From the NCBI RefSeq assembly GCF_000381365.1, contig NZ_KB905467.1, forward strand, positions 1,356,644 through 1,420,643: a stretch of DNA of 64,000 bases, in the 5' to 3' direction. Each line of letters opens with the position of its first letter. Within the stretch, counting starts at the first letter, position 1. The notes under the pieces were generated by a model. The model had not been told where the DNA came from. It saw only the letters and a program-made list of their open reading frames with translations, and did no database searches. Shown piece after piece: positions 8,207-17,106 of the stretch. The DNA comes from Bacteroides salyersiae WAL 10018 = DSM 18765 = JCM 12988. Its GTDB lineage: Bacteria; Bacteroidota; Bacteroidia; Bacteroidales; Bacteroidaceae. A program made the position numbers and the translations under genes.

Positions 8207-10495
8207 TTACATGCCGAAACGGGATGTATCTACCTCTTTTATTTCCTTTTTCTTATATCCGCCAAAACGAAAACTGAAATGCACCGTAAAAGCCCGAGAA
8301 TAAGCAGCACTATTCATATCCAGATACTGTCCTTTGAAACGGACTTTTGTTTTGGGCATTCCTTCATTAAAAATGTCGTTACAGCGTGCCGACAAACTTA
8401 TTTTATCATTGGCAAAATTCCATTTTACCCCAGCAGTAAGATCGAAAACAGTCCCTATATCAAATGTTCCTTGTATAGCAGGAGTCTGCACATTGCCAAT
8501 TAACTCGAAAGAGAGGTTTTTATTGATTTTAAACGCGTTGTCCAACGAACTACTGAAGAGCCATTTTCTCCGGTCAAAGGGAATGTCAAAGAAGTTATCA
8601 CAACGTTGATGCATTTGCATCCCGGTCATAGTCAAACGGGAATCAAGCCAATTTCCCACTTTGAAAGGAAGGATAAGGTTCACACCCCACAACTGCATGT
8701 AATTCCAATTCGTATTTTTGTAGATCAAGGCCAGTCTCTCCGTAGATTGGTACGGAGCTTGGACAAAATAGTCTGACGTATGCATAAAAAACAAATTGAA
8801 GATGTATTTTTGCTTCAAGATATAACTCCCATTTAAATTATAAGCTGTCATCGGTTTCAACCCCGGTGTCCCCCACAACTCCGTATATCCGTTAAGATAA
8901 CCCACTGAAGACTGCATATCCCAATAACTCGGATAGGTTTTATCCGTAGACAATGAGAGTTGGAATATATGCTTCGGAGTTTTAAGATAAGTCAATGATG
9001 CTTGCGGATAAACAGCCCATTTATGATAATTACCAATAGTATAATATTCCCCCGTAGCAGATATGGAAAAGGAAGTTCCCGATGCATAATTCCGGCCTAA
9101 TGAAACATAAAAACCGGCGGTCTGTTCTTTCAGGTCGGAATAAGTATCTTGCGTATAGATATCACCGGTCACCTGACTGTAAGTCTGAAAATCCCGGTCT
9201 TTCGCAAACCGGTAAGACACTCCATATCCCAAATTCCATTCTTTAGATAGCTGATGTTTTTGATCTGCATAAACAGAATACCGCTCAATCCTTTGCCCAC
9301 CGACCATAGAGAAACGGCTCAGATCGCCATCCGTATAATCGGCCAACAGACTCTGATTGTTATTGGAAATATAACGGGTGTAATCACCACCGATATCAAG
9401 CCCAAAGCCCGAATGGTATTGCAACATGATGTTATTCATATGAGTATCAATATATTTGTCTACATTACTGGTCTGATAATTACCATTTGTCCGGCTATTG
9501 TTGTATTGGTCGGGAGTGTAGCTGCCGGTATATGCTATATTGATATTATTCTTATCGTCAAAGTTGTATTCAAATGCAGTTCTAAGATTATGATTCCAAT
9601 ATTTACTGCGCAATTGTTCGTTTTGTGTGATATCATATAGTTCGCCTTTCAATGTATGCCGGGAATATAGATCTATATATTCCATGTTTTTCACATTATT
9701 TGCCCCATACAATACGTCAAAAGCCATTTTAGGTGTCGATAAGCGAAAATTTCCTTTCATATTGCCACTGTTGAAGTACTTGTTCTTGTAGTCAGCGCTT
9801 ATTTCCCCTTGAAAAGCGTAATCATTCGAGCGCTTTAAAACAACATTGACAACTGCGCCCCGTACATGATATTCGGGAGGGGCGCTGTACATTACTTCCA
9901 CTTTCTCTACGCGGTTTATCGGAGTATTCCGCAAAAGGGTTTCAAGTTGCCCGGCATCCATCGTTGTAGGCTTCCCATTCAAGATTACAGTCAGACTTCC
10001 TGCTCCCGCCAAAGTCAATGTTCCCCTATCCTCTTGTATTCCCGGTAATCTCGTTAATGCTTCATAGGCATTATTCACCACATGGCTTTCTGCGAGAGCC
10101 GTAAGATTATATCCTAAACGCCCATCTTCCACTTTTACAAGAGGCCGTTCCGCTTTTACTACAACTTCATTTAAAGCATAATCTTTGGGCTGAAGCTGAA
10201 TGATCCCCACACTCTTTCCCTGGCCCGTTATCTGTTTCGTTTGATATAAAAGATGCTGTATAATTAGTCGATATTCCTCCGGCTGGCTATTTAAAAGAAA
10301 TGTGCCGTCGGCATTGGATATGGATGCACCTACATAGATAGAATCCATCGTTTGCAACACGATAGTTGCACCGTCTACCGGCTGTTGGCTGTCATCTGTA
10401 ATTTTACCACTGATTGTCTGCCCCCAAACAACTGCCTGAAAATTATCTAAAACTATATACCCTATTATACACAAAATAATTCTGCTTAATCTCAT
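8207..10495 (-). CDS. TonB-dependent outer-membrane beta-barrel protein
   Basis: This 762-aa protein has a signal peptide ending near VVWGQ (residue 26). A carboxypeptidase-like regulatory domain follows (ISGKITDDSQQPVDGA), then a short plug (about 112-225, with NAYEALTRLPGIQ and VEKVEVMYSAPPEYHVRGAVVNVVLKR). The long barrel belongs by eye to the outer membrane beta-barrel family 3 type. It has no adjacent SusD or surface lipoprotein, so it is an orphan receptor of unknown ligand. It ends in a polar tail (DTSRFGM) rather than the usual terminal aromatic strand, which instead appears about 17 residues earlier (FSFRFGG). Confidence 0.88.
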   Translation of the reverse strand: MRLSRIILCIIGYIVLDNFQAVVWGQTISGKITDDSQQPVDGATIVLQTMDSIYVGASISNADGTFLLNSQPEEYRLIIQHLLYQTKQITGQGKSVGIIQLQPKDYALNEVVVKAERPLVKVEDGRLGYNLTALAESHVVNNAYEALTRLPGIQEDRGTLTLAGAGSLTVILNGKPTTMDAGQLETLLRNTPINRVEKVEVMYSAPPEYHVRGAVVNVVLKRSNDYAFQGEISADYKNKYFNSGNMKGNFRLSTPKMAFDVLYGANNVKNMEYIDLYSRHTLKGELYDITQNEQLRSKYWNHNLRTAFEYNFDDKNNINIAYTGSYTPDQYNNSRTNGNYQTSNVDKYIDTHMNNIMLQYHSGFGLDIGGDYTRYISNNNQSLLADYTDGDLSRFSMVGGQRIERYSVYADQKHQLSKEWNLGYGVSYRFAKDRDFQTYSQVTGDIYTQDTYSDLKEQTAGFYVSLGRNYASGTSFSISATGEYYTIGNYHKWAVYPQASLTYLKTPKHIFQLSLSTDKTYPSYWDMQSSVGYLNGYTELWGTPGLKPMTAYNLNGSYILKQKYIFNLFFMHTSDYFVQAPYQSTERLALIYKNTNWNYMQLWGVNLILPFKVGNWLDSRLTMTGMQMHQRCDNFFDIPFDRRKWLFSSSLDNAFKINKNLSFELIGNVQTPAIQGTFDIGTVFDLTAGVKWNFANDKISLSARCNDIFNEGMPKTKVRFKGQYLDMNSAAYSRAFTVHFSFRFGGYKKKEIKEVDTSRFGM

Positions 10496-10931
10496 ATCCG
10501 CTCAGTTAAGTATTCAATATTTTCATCCAAAGCTATAGATTGGTGATGTGTTCTCAAATTTTAGCACAAATATTCGCACAAATATATATTGCATATCCAT
10601 ATATGTCGTGAATTATGCAAAAATAGGAAAGACAATTGCCAATTAAAAGCAATTGCAAAAATAAAACCTCAATAATCACCACTCTTTAAGTAATTTTCGG
10701 TTAAGATTATATTAATTATCAATATGCATAGTAGACAGCATGCGAAAGTACCCATTCTACTACACATAAGTAATATCCCTATTGGTCGCCCGGATCATAC
10801 ATTTCGTCATAAACAATAAGGGCGTTCGTCGAAAATAATTTTATAGAAACTTTTATTGATGTATCTTCGCGTCCTGAACAGAAAACAGAACATCCGATAA
10901 CGAAACGATTCACAACAAAAAATGTCCCAAT
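10496..10931. other. Divergent intergenic region
   Basis: This AT-rich stretch lies between the divergent receptor and HMA-like genes. On the minus strand TATATTTG (10579-10586) is a possible -7 box for the receptor. On the plus strand TATCTTCG (10862-10869) is a one-mismatch -7 box for the small downstream gene. An 82-codon minus-strand frame at 10779-11027 shows no family features and overlaps the small gene, so it is not called. Confidence 0.45.
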
Positions 10932-11150
10932 ATGCAAAAACAAATTCTGATTTTCCGAACCTCCATAAAGGATAAGCAAGATATGAAGCTCATCCAAACT
11001 CTTTTCATCCAATTTCCCCAAATACACAAATGGAACGTGGACTTGGAAGATTGGGAAAAAATCTTAAGAATAGAATGTCATGGAGTGACTTCAACCGATA
11101 TATTGAATGCATTGCAGACAATTAACATTCATGCAAAAGAATTAGAGTGA
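10932..11150 (+). CDS. Small HMA-like domain protein
   Basis: This 72-aa cytosolic protein looks like one beta-alpha-beta-beta-alpha-beta module of the heavy-metal-associated fold. It opens with strand QILIFRTSI, then a helix with DMKLIQTLF, then WNVDLEDWEKILRIECHG, a second helix TSTDILNALQTI and a last short strand. The CxxC metal-binding pair of copper chaperones is absent, so metal binding is doubtful. The composition and ordered secondary structure suggest a real gene. It stands alone between divergent and convergent neighbours. Confidence 0.7.
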   Translation: MQKQILIFRTSIKDKQDMKLIQTLFIQFPQIHKWNVDLEDWEKILRIECHGVTSTDILNALQTINIHAKELE

Positions 11151-11243
11151 ATATTTTCTCTGCCAAACCTTTGATCGGGCATTGTGGCAGCAGAAAATCA
11201 AAAGAGCATTCATATTATCTGCTTTAAAATATAAATAGCACTT

Positions 11244-11945
11244 TTACAAGCAAGTGGTATAAGGATGTGTAAACCAAAACCGCGAACCCTTACCCGGTTC
11301 GGACTCTACGCCTATATCCCCACCAAATTGTTTTACTACAACCTGACACACAGAAAGCCCTAATCCGGCGCCTTGTGAAAAAGCATCCAATTTAACGAAA
11401 CGTTCAAAGATCCTTTCTTGCTGTTCTTTTTCAACTCCGATCCCAGTGTCAGTCACATAAAACTCGATGTGTTTATTCTTCAATATATATCCTATCACGA
11501 TATTTCCCCTAAGAGTAAATTTAATGGCATTAGCTACTAAATTTGTGATAACCTGATGTAATCTTTTCCTGTCAGTCACGATATGGCATTCCGGTAAATC
11601 ATTCTCCACTGACAACTCAACACCAGCCGGCAATCTGAAAGACATAACACATGCAATATCCTTACATACAGAAGAAATCTCCACATCATCTTTTTCAAAA
11701 TCAAGCTCTCCGGCATCTATTTGAGAAATATCGATAATATCAGACAGCAAACGTAAGAGTATATCATTGTTTTCGCGGATAATCTGAACGTATTCTTTCC
11801 GTTCACCCTCATTTTCAGCATCCACCAACAGATCTGAAAATCCAACGATCGCATTTAAGGGAGTTCTGATTTCATGATTTATATTGGCTAAAAAGGCACT
11901 TGTTATGTCAAATTCTTTTTTGTGGCTTTTCTTCTTCTTGTCCAT
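11244..11945 (-). CDS. Soluble sensor-less histidine kinase
   Basis: This 233-aa protein holds only a HisKA dimerisation domain (NHEIRTPLNAIVGFSDLL, phospho-acceptor His24) and a HATPase domain. The latter has an N-box with NLVANAIKFT, G1 DTGIGV, an F-box with FERFVKLD, and G2 GAGLGLSVCQ. There are no membrane segments and no sensor domain such as PAS or Y_Y_Y. All catalytic boxes are intact, so it is probably active and takes its input from another protein. No response regulator is adjacent. A minus-strand TACATTTG at 11954-11961 could be its -7 box, which would give an almost leaderless message. Confidence 0.88.
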   Translation of the reverse strand: MDKKKKSHKKEFDITSAFLANINHEIRTPLNAIVGFSDLLVDAENEGERKEYVQIIRENNDILLRLLSDIIDISQIDAGELDFEKDDVEISSVCKDIACVMSFRLPAGVELSVENDLPECHIVTDRKRLHQVITNLVANAIKFTLRGNIVIGYILKNKHIEFYVTDTGIGVEKEQQERIFERFVKLDAFSQGAGLGLSVCQVVVKQFGGDIGVESEPGKGSRFWFTHPYTTCL

Positions 11946-12243
11946 ACATTCATCAAATGTAATTATACAATATTATACGTAAAGAAAGTGTATTTGAGAT
12001 GAATGCGGCTACAATATTTAAAACAAGATATTAAGATTTGTTCTAAAGTTATTAATAAAAATATTAACCTGTTATAAATCAAAGAAATATAAATGAATAT
12101 TTATAAGATTCAAAGACATACAAATATCATTTTCAAGTATTCGGGCACATTAACGCCCCACGGAATGGAAGCTGATTTCCCGATGCTATTTTATAAATGT
12201 ATTATCCAGCAACTATAAAAAGACAGCAATATTCTGTCAATAA
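11946..12243. other. Intergenic region, no gene seen
   Basis: An AT-rich stretch of 298 nt between two minus-strand genes. Apart from the possible -7 box for the kinase at 11954-11961, I see no gene or clear hairpin with a T-run. Confidence 0.5.
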
Positions 12244-14016
12244 TTATTCCAGTTCGTTTTGGGCTTTTTTAAATTCAAACGGAGTCATTCCGGTTTTCTT
12301 TTTAAATAAGATATGAAAAGTAGGCATACTATTAAATCCGGATTCTTCGGCAATGGCCTTTAGTGTATAATTAGGATATTCTTTCAGTAACCTGATCGCA
12401 TGGGTGATTCGCAAATCATTGATATATCCGCTTAAATTAGTTCCGGTGTTTTCTTTTATCATCTTGGCAAAGCGCGCATTATTCATTCGCACTAACGGCA
12501 CCAGATCTTCTCTGGCAAGTTCTGAAGAAAGATATAATTTCTCCTGCATGATGACTGTATTCAACTTATTGAATAATATTCTATTCTCTTGCTCTTCTTC
12601 ATTCACCTCTGTATTATCTGATACATTTTGTACATCACCTGTTGATTGAACGGAACTTACAATACATGAAACTTTATCTTCTTTTATATCCACATTGCGA
12701 TTACCATCCCCGGTCACTTTCTCTTTTTCATCAATGCCGGCAATCCGCTCATTGATAAGTTTGACCAAAGTCTGATTTTTATATTTGATAATACAGGTAT
12801 GACGCCACATTCGCCATAGTATGAATAGAATCAGAACTGTAATGCAAGTGAAAAAGAAAATCGAGATATTCCTGACTTTCAATTGAAAAGCCTGCTCTTT
12901 AATAAACTCTTCCTTTTCATTCATTTTATGGACAGTGCTCAATTCCAATGCTGCGTTCTGTTTTTCACGAGTGTTCATACTATCCACTATTGTCAAAATC
13001 GACTCACGCAATTCCGCCACCTTTTTAAAGTCATGCAACCCGAGATAAGCCTTCACTTGTTTCTGCAAAACACTTAAATACTGCAAGTTTATAGTATCCT
13101 GATGTTGTAATACAGCCCTAAAATTTTCACATATATCAACAACTCTCGCGTATTGTTTATTCAGTAACAGATATGGGGTCGCATCATATTGCCCGTCCGG
13201 TGTCAAGGCAGCTTTGGTAGACAGATATCGGTTAAAATACTTCTCTGCCTCCATATATAGCTTTTTGAAATGGCAGATATATGCCAATTTTGAATACACA
13301 TAAGCATATTGCCGGTCAATATACCCTTCCGGAGTCTGATATAACGAATCTATCGCATGAATCAGTTTCTCCCGTTGCAGTCCTATCGCCAAAGCTTCAT
13401 CATAGCGGGAGTCATCAAGCAGATACCCCATTTTTATCCCATAAAAATACGACAGCATGGCCGCCCCTTCCCTGTCTTTAATATTTTGCAATAACCGGAT
13501 GGCCGTATCAAAATGTTCGTAACTTCTTTCTTTTAAAGAGAGCATCCTTTCATTTTCACCGATACAGAAAAGTAATTTACTTTCAGCCTTAATATCATTT
13601 TGTCTTTGAGCAAATTCAATACCCTGCATTGCGTACCTCATACTTTCTTTATATTCACTGAGCAGATTTGAAAGTTCGGCTAAGGCTATCGTCATTTGCA
13701 GCAAGTGTTCCGGATTATTTTGTGAAACAGAATCGAGGACATACGATTTCCGGGCATAATCAAATGCCAGTTTATTCATATACATATTACGATAAGCCAT
13801 ACTACGCAAATCGCTAATAAGGTATGGCAACATGGTTCCCCGATTTTCCGCTTCATCCAATAGTTTCAATGCACGTTCCGGTTCTGCTATGTATATCTGC
13901 GAGATATATTCTCTTGTATACAACGAATCGTCACTCGCAACGTCTTTTGCCATTGATAATTGACTGTACAAAAACAGAAACGCAAAAGCATAAGATAAGA
14001 TAGAGATGTATTTCAT
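12244..14016 (-). CDS. TPR-containing membrane regulator with AraC-type DNA-binding domain
   Basis: This 590-aa protein has a signal peptide (to about residue 23), helical tetratricopeptide-like repeats over about 30-370, one membrane segment (about 385-403, ISIFFFTCITVLILFILWRMW), and a polar linker. The C-terminal AraC/HTH_18 domain (about 490-590) includes ITHAIRLLKEYPNYTLKAIA and SGFNSMPTFHILFKKKTGMTPFEFK. This architecture, with a periplasmic TPR sensor and a cytoplasmic AraC domain, is common in Bacteroides. It suggests direct signal passage across the inner membrane to DNA. The targets are unknown. A -7 box TATTTTTG lies on the minus strand at 14037-14044. Confidence 0.9.
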   Translation of the reverse strand: MKYISILSYAFAFLFLYSQLSMAKDVASDDSLYTREYISQIYIAEPERALKLLDEAENRGTMLPYLISDLRSMAYRNMYMNKLAFDYARKSYVLDSVSQNNPEHLLQMTIALAELSNLLSEYKESMRYAMQGIEFAQRQNDIKAESKLLFCIGENERMLSLKERSYEHFDTAIRLLQNIKDREGAAMLSYFYGIKMGYLLDDSRYDEALAIGLQREKLIHAIDSLYQTPEGYIDRQYAYVYSKLAYICHFKKLYMEAEKYFNRYLSTKAALTPDGQYDATPYLLLNKQYARVVDICENFRAVLQHQDTINLQYLSVLQKQVKAYLGLHDFKKVAELRESILTIVDSMNTREKQNAALELSTVHKMNEKEEFIKEQAFQLKVRNISIFFFTCITVLILFILWRMWRHTCIIKYKNQTLVKLINERIAGIDEKEKVTGDGNRNVDIKEDKVSCIVSSVQSTGDVQNVSDNTEVNEEEQENRILFNKLNTVIMQEKLYLSSELAREDLVPLVRMNNARFAKMIKENTGTNLSGYINDLRITHAIRLLKEYPNYTLKAIAEESGFNSMPTFHILFKKKTGMTPFEFKKAQNELE

Positions 14017-14246
14017 TAATTTCCATTATTGCGCTTCAAAAATAGAGCATATTTTCCAAATATTTAGTACGATTTGCCCGACCGGCCATTTAAAAATACT
14101 TAAACAGCTTGCAATTACCGGAATATTTCAACGCACTTCATTCTACATAAGAAAACATTATTCCATTAAAAAGACATTGTATCCATACTTTGGTATCAAT
14201 GAAAAAAATCGCGGCAGGAATAGATATATCCGAGCATAGTTTTTCA

Positions 14247-14254
14247 TATCTTTG
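14247..14254 (+). promoter_or_regulatory. Candidate -7 element for the MATE gene
   Basis: TATCTTTG matches TAnnTTTG 35 nt before the ATG. No clear -33 TTTG is seen. Confidence 0.6.
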
Positions 14255-14289
14255 CGCCTCATTTCATACGACAAGCAAAAGAATCATCC

Positions 14290-15636
14290 ATGCAAGGAAT
14301 AAAAAACTTAACCCACGGATCCATAAACCGTCAATTATTCAATCTGGCTATGCCTATTATGGCAACCTCCTTCATCCAAATGGCCTATAGCCTGACAGAC
14401 ATGGCATGGGTAGGGCGTTTAGGTAGTGAAGCAGTAGCAGCAATCGGTTCGGTAGGCATACTTACATGGATGTCCGGTTCTATTTCATTATTGAATAAGG
14501 TGGGATCGGAAGTTAGTGTCGGACAATCCATCGGAGCGCAAAATCAGGAAGACGCCCGTCACTTCGCTTCACACAATATCACGATCGCACTTCTTATATC
14601 CATATGTTGGGGAGCATTGTTGTTTATATTGGCAGGCCCTATTATACGTATCTACGAACTCGCTCCGCATATTACCGACAATGCCGTAACTTATCTCCGG
14701 ATAGTTTCCACAGCGATGCCTTTCGTTTTTCTTTCGGCGGCTTTCACCGGTATCTACAATGCTGCCGGACGAAGCAAAGTTCCTTTTTATATCAGTGGGA
14801 CCGGATTAATACTGAATATCGTGCTCGATCCGCTTTTTATTTTCGGATTCGGACTGGGAACTAATGGAGCTGCCTATGCAACTTGGATTTCCCAGGCAAC
14901 CGTATGCAGTATCTTTATATATCAATTACGTTTCCGTGATGCACTTTTAGGTAGCTTTCCTTTTTTCACTCAACTAAAGAAAAGATATACGCACCGTATT
15001 CTGAAATTGGGGCTTCCGGTAGCTACCCTCAACACTTTGTTTGCTTTTGTCAATATGTTCCTGTGCCGCACGGCTTCGGAGCAAGGCGGGCACATCGGAT
15101 TGATGACCTTTACTACCGGAGGGCAGATAGAAGCCATCACATGGAATACCTCACAAGGATTTTCTACAGCATTGAGCGCCTTCATAGCACAGAACTATGC
15201 AGCCGGAAGAACGGAAAGAGTTATAAAAGCATGGCACACCACTTTATGGATGACGGGAATATTCGGTACGTTCTGCACACTCCTGTTTATTTTCTTTGGA
15301 AATGAAGTATTTGCCATCTTCGTACCGGAACAAGCTGCTTATGAGGCAGGAGGCGTCTTTCTTCGGATAGACGGATACTCCCAACTTTTTATGATGCTTG
15401 AAATTACCATGCAGGGCGTGTTTTATGGTATCGGAAGAACAGTACCGCCTGCCGTCATCAGTATCACATGTAATTACATGCGTATTCCACTTGCCATTTT
15501 CTTCGTCCGTTTAGGTATGGGAGTAGAAGGTATCTGGTGGGCAGTTAGTGTAACAACCATTGCTAAGGGATTAATCCTGCTGATGTGGTTCATTATTATA
15601 CGAAAAAAGGTTCTTTCCATCAACAAAATTGCATAG
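14290..15636 (+). CDS. MATE family multidrug/Na+ efflux transporter
   Basis: This 448-aa integral membrane protein has about 12 hydrophobic segments in two similar halves. Early motifs typical of MATE carriers are present (NLAMPIMATSFIQMAYSLTDMAWVGRLGSEAVAAIG, quoted here only as the region of residues 16-50). It exports cationic or lipophilic compounds in exchange for Na+ or H+. The length is normal for the family. It is preceded by its own -7 box and divergent from the AraC regulator, which is a possible but unproven regulator. Confidence 0.92.
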   Translation: MQGIKNLTHGSINRQLFNLAMPIMATSFIQMAYSLTDMAWVGRLGSEAVAAIGSVGILTWMSGSISLLNKVGSEVSVGQSIGAQNQEDARHFASHNITIALLISICWGALLFILAGPIIRIYELAPHITDNAVTYLRIVSTAMPFVFLSAAFTGIYNAAGRSKVPFYISGTGLILNIVLDPLFIFGFGLGTNGAAYATWISQATVCSIFIYQLRFRDALLGSFPFFTQLKKRYTHRILKLGLPVATLNTLFAFVNMFLCRTASEQGGHIGLMTFTTGGQIEAITWNTSQGFSTALSAFIAQNYAAGRTERVIKAWHTTLWMTGIFGTFCTLLFIFFGNEVFAIFVPEQAAYEAGGVFLRIDGYSQLFMMLEITMQGVFYGIGRTVPPAVISITCNYMRIPLAIFFVRLGMGVEGIWWAVSVTTIAKGLILLMWFIIIRKKVLSINKIA

Positions 15637-15684
15637 TTAGTTGTTTTTGAGAGAAAGGAACGACGGCATAACTAAATATTTTTT

Positions 15685-15692
15685 TATCTTTG
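15685..15692 (+). promoter_or_regulatory. Candidate -7 element for the OmpA-like gene
   Basis: TATCTTTG lies 41 nt upstream of the chosen ATG at 15734. It falls inside the longer upstream frame, which supports the internal start. Confidence 0.65.
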
Positions 15693-15733
15693 TCCTCGTT
15701 TTAGAGTTTATCACTAATAAATTAATAAGAAGT

Positions 15734-16408
15734 ATGAAAAAGATTAAGTTTATGGCCTTCTTCCTAAGTATGGCTTTAGTATTCGGAAGTTGTGGATCAA
15801 TGAACAATACCGCTAAAGGTGGAATGATCGGTGGCGGTTCAGGTGCCGCTTTAGGTGCAATTATCGGTGGTATCGCCGGTAAGGGTAAAGGCGCTGCTAT
15901 CGGTGCTGCTATCGGTACAGCCGTCGGAGGTACTGCTGGTGCATTGATTGGCCGGAAAATGGATAAGAAAGCAGAAGAAGCTGCCAAAATCGAAGGTGCA
16001 CAAGTAGAGCAAATCACAGACAACAATGGATTGGCTGCTGTAAAAGTGACTTTTGACTCAGGTATCCTTTTCGGATTCAACTCTTCTACATTGAGCAATG
16101 CCGCCAAACAATCTTTGCGTGAATTTGCCGGTGTGTTGAAAAGCGATCCGACTTTAGATATTGCAATCATCGGACATACCGATAAGGTAGGTACGCAGGA
16201 AGCCAATCAGAAGGTTTCGAACAACCGTGCTTATGCAGTAGAAAATTACCTGCAATCTTGTGGCGTTCAGCCTTCTCAATTCAAAACAGTAGAAGGTGTA
16301 GGTTACTCACAGTATGACGAATCGTTAACAGCTGCTCAAAATCGTCGTGTAGAAGTATACATGTACGCCAGTGAACAGATGATAAAAGATGCGGAAGCCG
16401 GTAAGTAA
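15734..16408 (+). CDS. OmpA family lipoprotein with glycine-zipper
   Basis: The start at 15734 gives a lipoprotein signal peptide ending in ALVFGSC, so the 224-aa precursor is probably lipidated and inserted in the outer membrane. A glycine/alanine-rich zipper follows (about 30-75, with repeated GAALGAIIGGIAGKGKG-type spacing). The OmpA C-terminal domain (about 105-215) contains FNSSTLS, HTDKVGTQEANQKVSNNRA and the QNRRVEVYM end, which bind peptidoglycan. It likely ties the outer membrane to the wall. Its 3' end overlaps mtgA by 20 nt, which suggests co-transcription with a peptidoglycan synthase. Confidence 0.9.
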   Translation: MKKIKFMAFFLSMALVFGSCGSMNNTAKGGMIGGGSGAALGAIIGGIAGKGKGAAIGAAIGTAVGGTAGALIGRKMDKKAEEAAKIEGAQVEQITDNNGLAAVKVTFDSGILFGFNSSTLSNAAKQSLREFAGVLKSDPTLDIAIIGHTDKVGTQEANQKVSNNRAYAVENYLQSCGVQPSQFKTVEGVGYSQYDESLTAAQNRRVEVYMYASEQMIKDAEAGK

Positions 16409-17093
16409 AATACTTCGTATCATACGCAGTCTGCTGCTCTTTTTCTTCCTGTCAACCCTTGTTGCGGTCGTTATTTACCGGTTTGTTCCGGTATATGTTA
16501 CCCCGCTAATGGTGATCCGAAGTGTGCAGCAGATAGCATCGGGAGATAAACCCACGTGCAAACACACGTGGGTTTCTTTCAATCAGATCTCCCCACATCT
16601 GCCTATGGCTGTTATTGCTTCCGAAGACAATCGTTTTGCAGAACATAACGGATTCGATCTCAAGGAAATAGAAAAAGCGATAAAAGAAAATGAAAGTAGA
16701 AAGCGAAAACGAGGTGCAAGTACTATCAGTCAGCAAACAGCAAAAAATGTTTTCTTATGGCCCCAATCCTCATGGCTAAGGAAAGGACTGGAAGTTTATT
16801 TCACCTTTCTTATTGAAACATTCTGGTCGAAAGAACGGATTATGGAGGTATATCTGAATTCCATCGAAATGGGAAAGGGCATTTACGGGGCACAAGCTGC
16901 TGCCCAATATAAGTTCAATACCACAGCCGCCAAATTAACAAAGGGCCAATGTGCATTAATAGCTGCTACGCTACCTAACCCCATACGTTTCGATTCTGCC
17001 CATCCGTCGCCTTACATACTAAAAAGACAGAAACAGATCATGAGATTAATGAATCTTGTACCCAAGTTTCCCCCGCCAACTACTCATCACTAA
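16389..17093 (+). CDS. mtgA: Monofunctional peptidoglycan transglycosylase
   Basis: This 234-aa GT51 glycosyltransferase is anchored by one N-terminal membrane segment (about 11-31). GT51 motifs are clear: EDNRFAEHNGFD with catalytic Glu79, then RGASTISQQTAKNVFLW, then KERIMEVYLNSIEMGKGIYG. No penicillin-binding transpeptidase domain follows. It polymerises glycan strands from lipid II at the outer face of the inner membrane. The ATG lies within the last codons of the OmpA-like gene, so translation is probably coupled. Confidence 0.95.
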   Translation: MRKPVSKILRIIRSLLLFFFLSTLVAVVIYRFVPVYVTPLMVIRSVQQIASGDKPTCKHTWVSFNQISPHLPMAVIASEDNRFAEHNGFDLKEIEKAIKENESRKRKRGASTISQQTAKNVFLWPQSSWLRKGLEVYFTFLIETFWSKERIMEVYLNSIEMGKGIYGAQAAAQYKFNTTAAKLTKGQCALIAATLPNPIRFDSAHPSPYILKRQKQIMRLMNLVPKFPPPTTHH

Positions 17094-17106
17094 ACCTCTT
17101 TTGTTT

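Noticed and set aside
10779..11027. An 82-codon minus-strand frame
   Set aside because: It overlaps the small HMA-like gene, lacks a promoter, and its composition is cysteine- and phenylalanine-rich without pattern.
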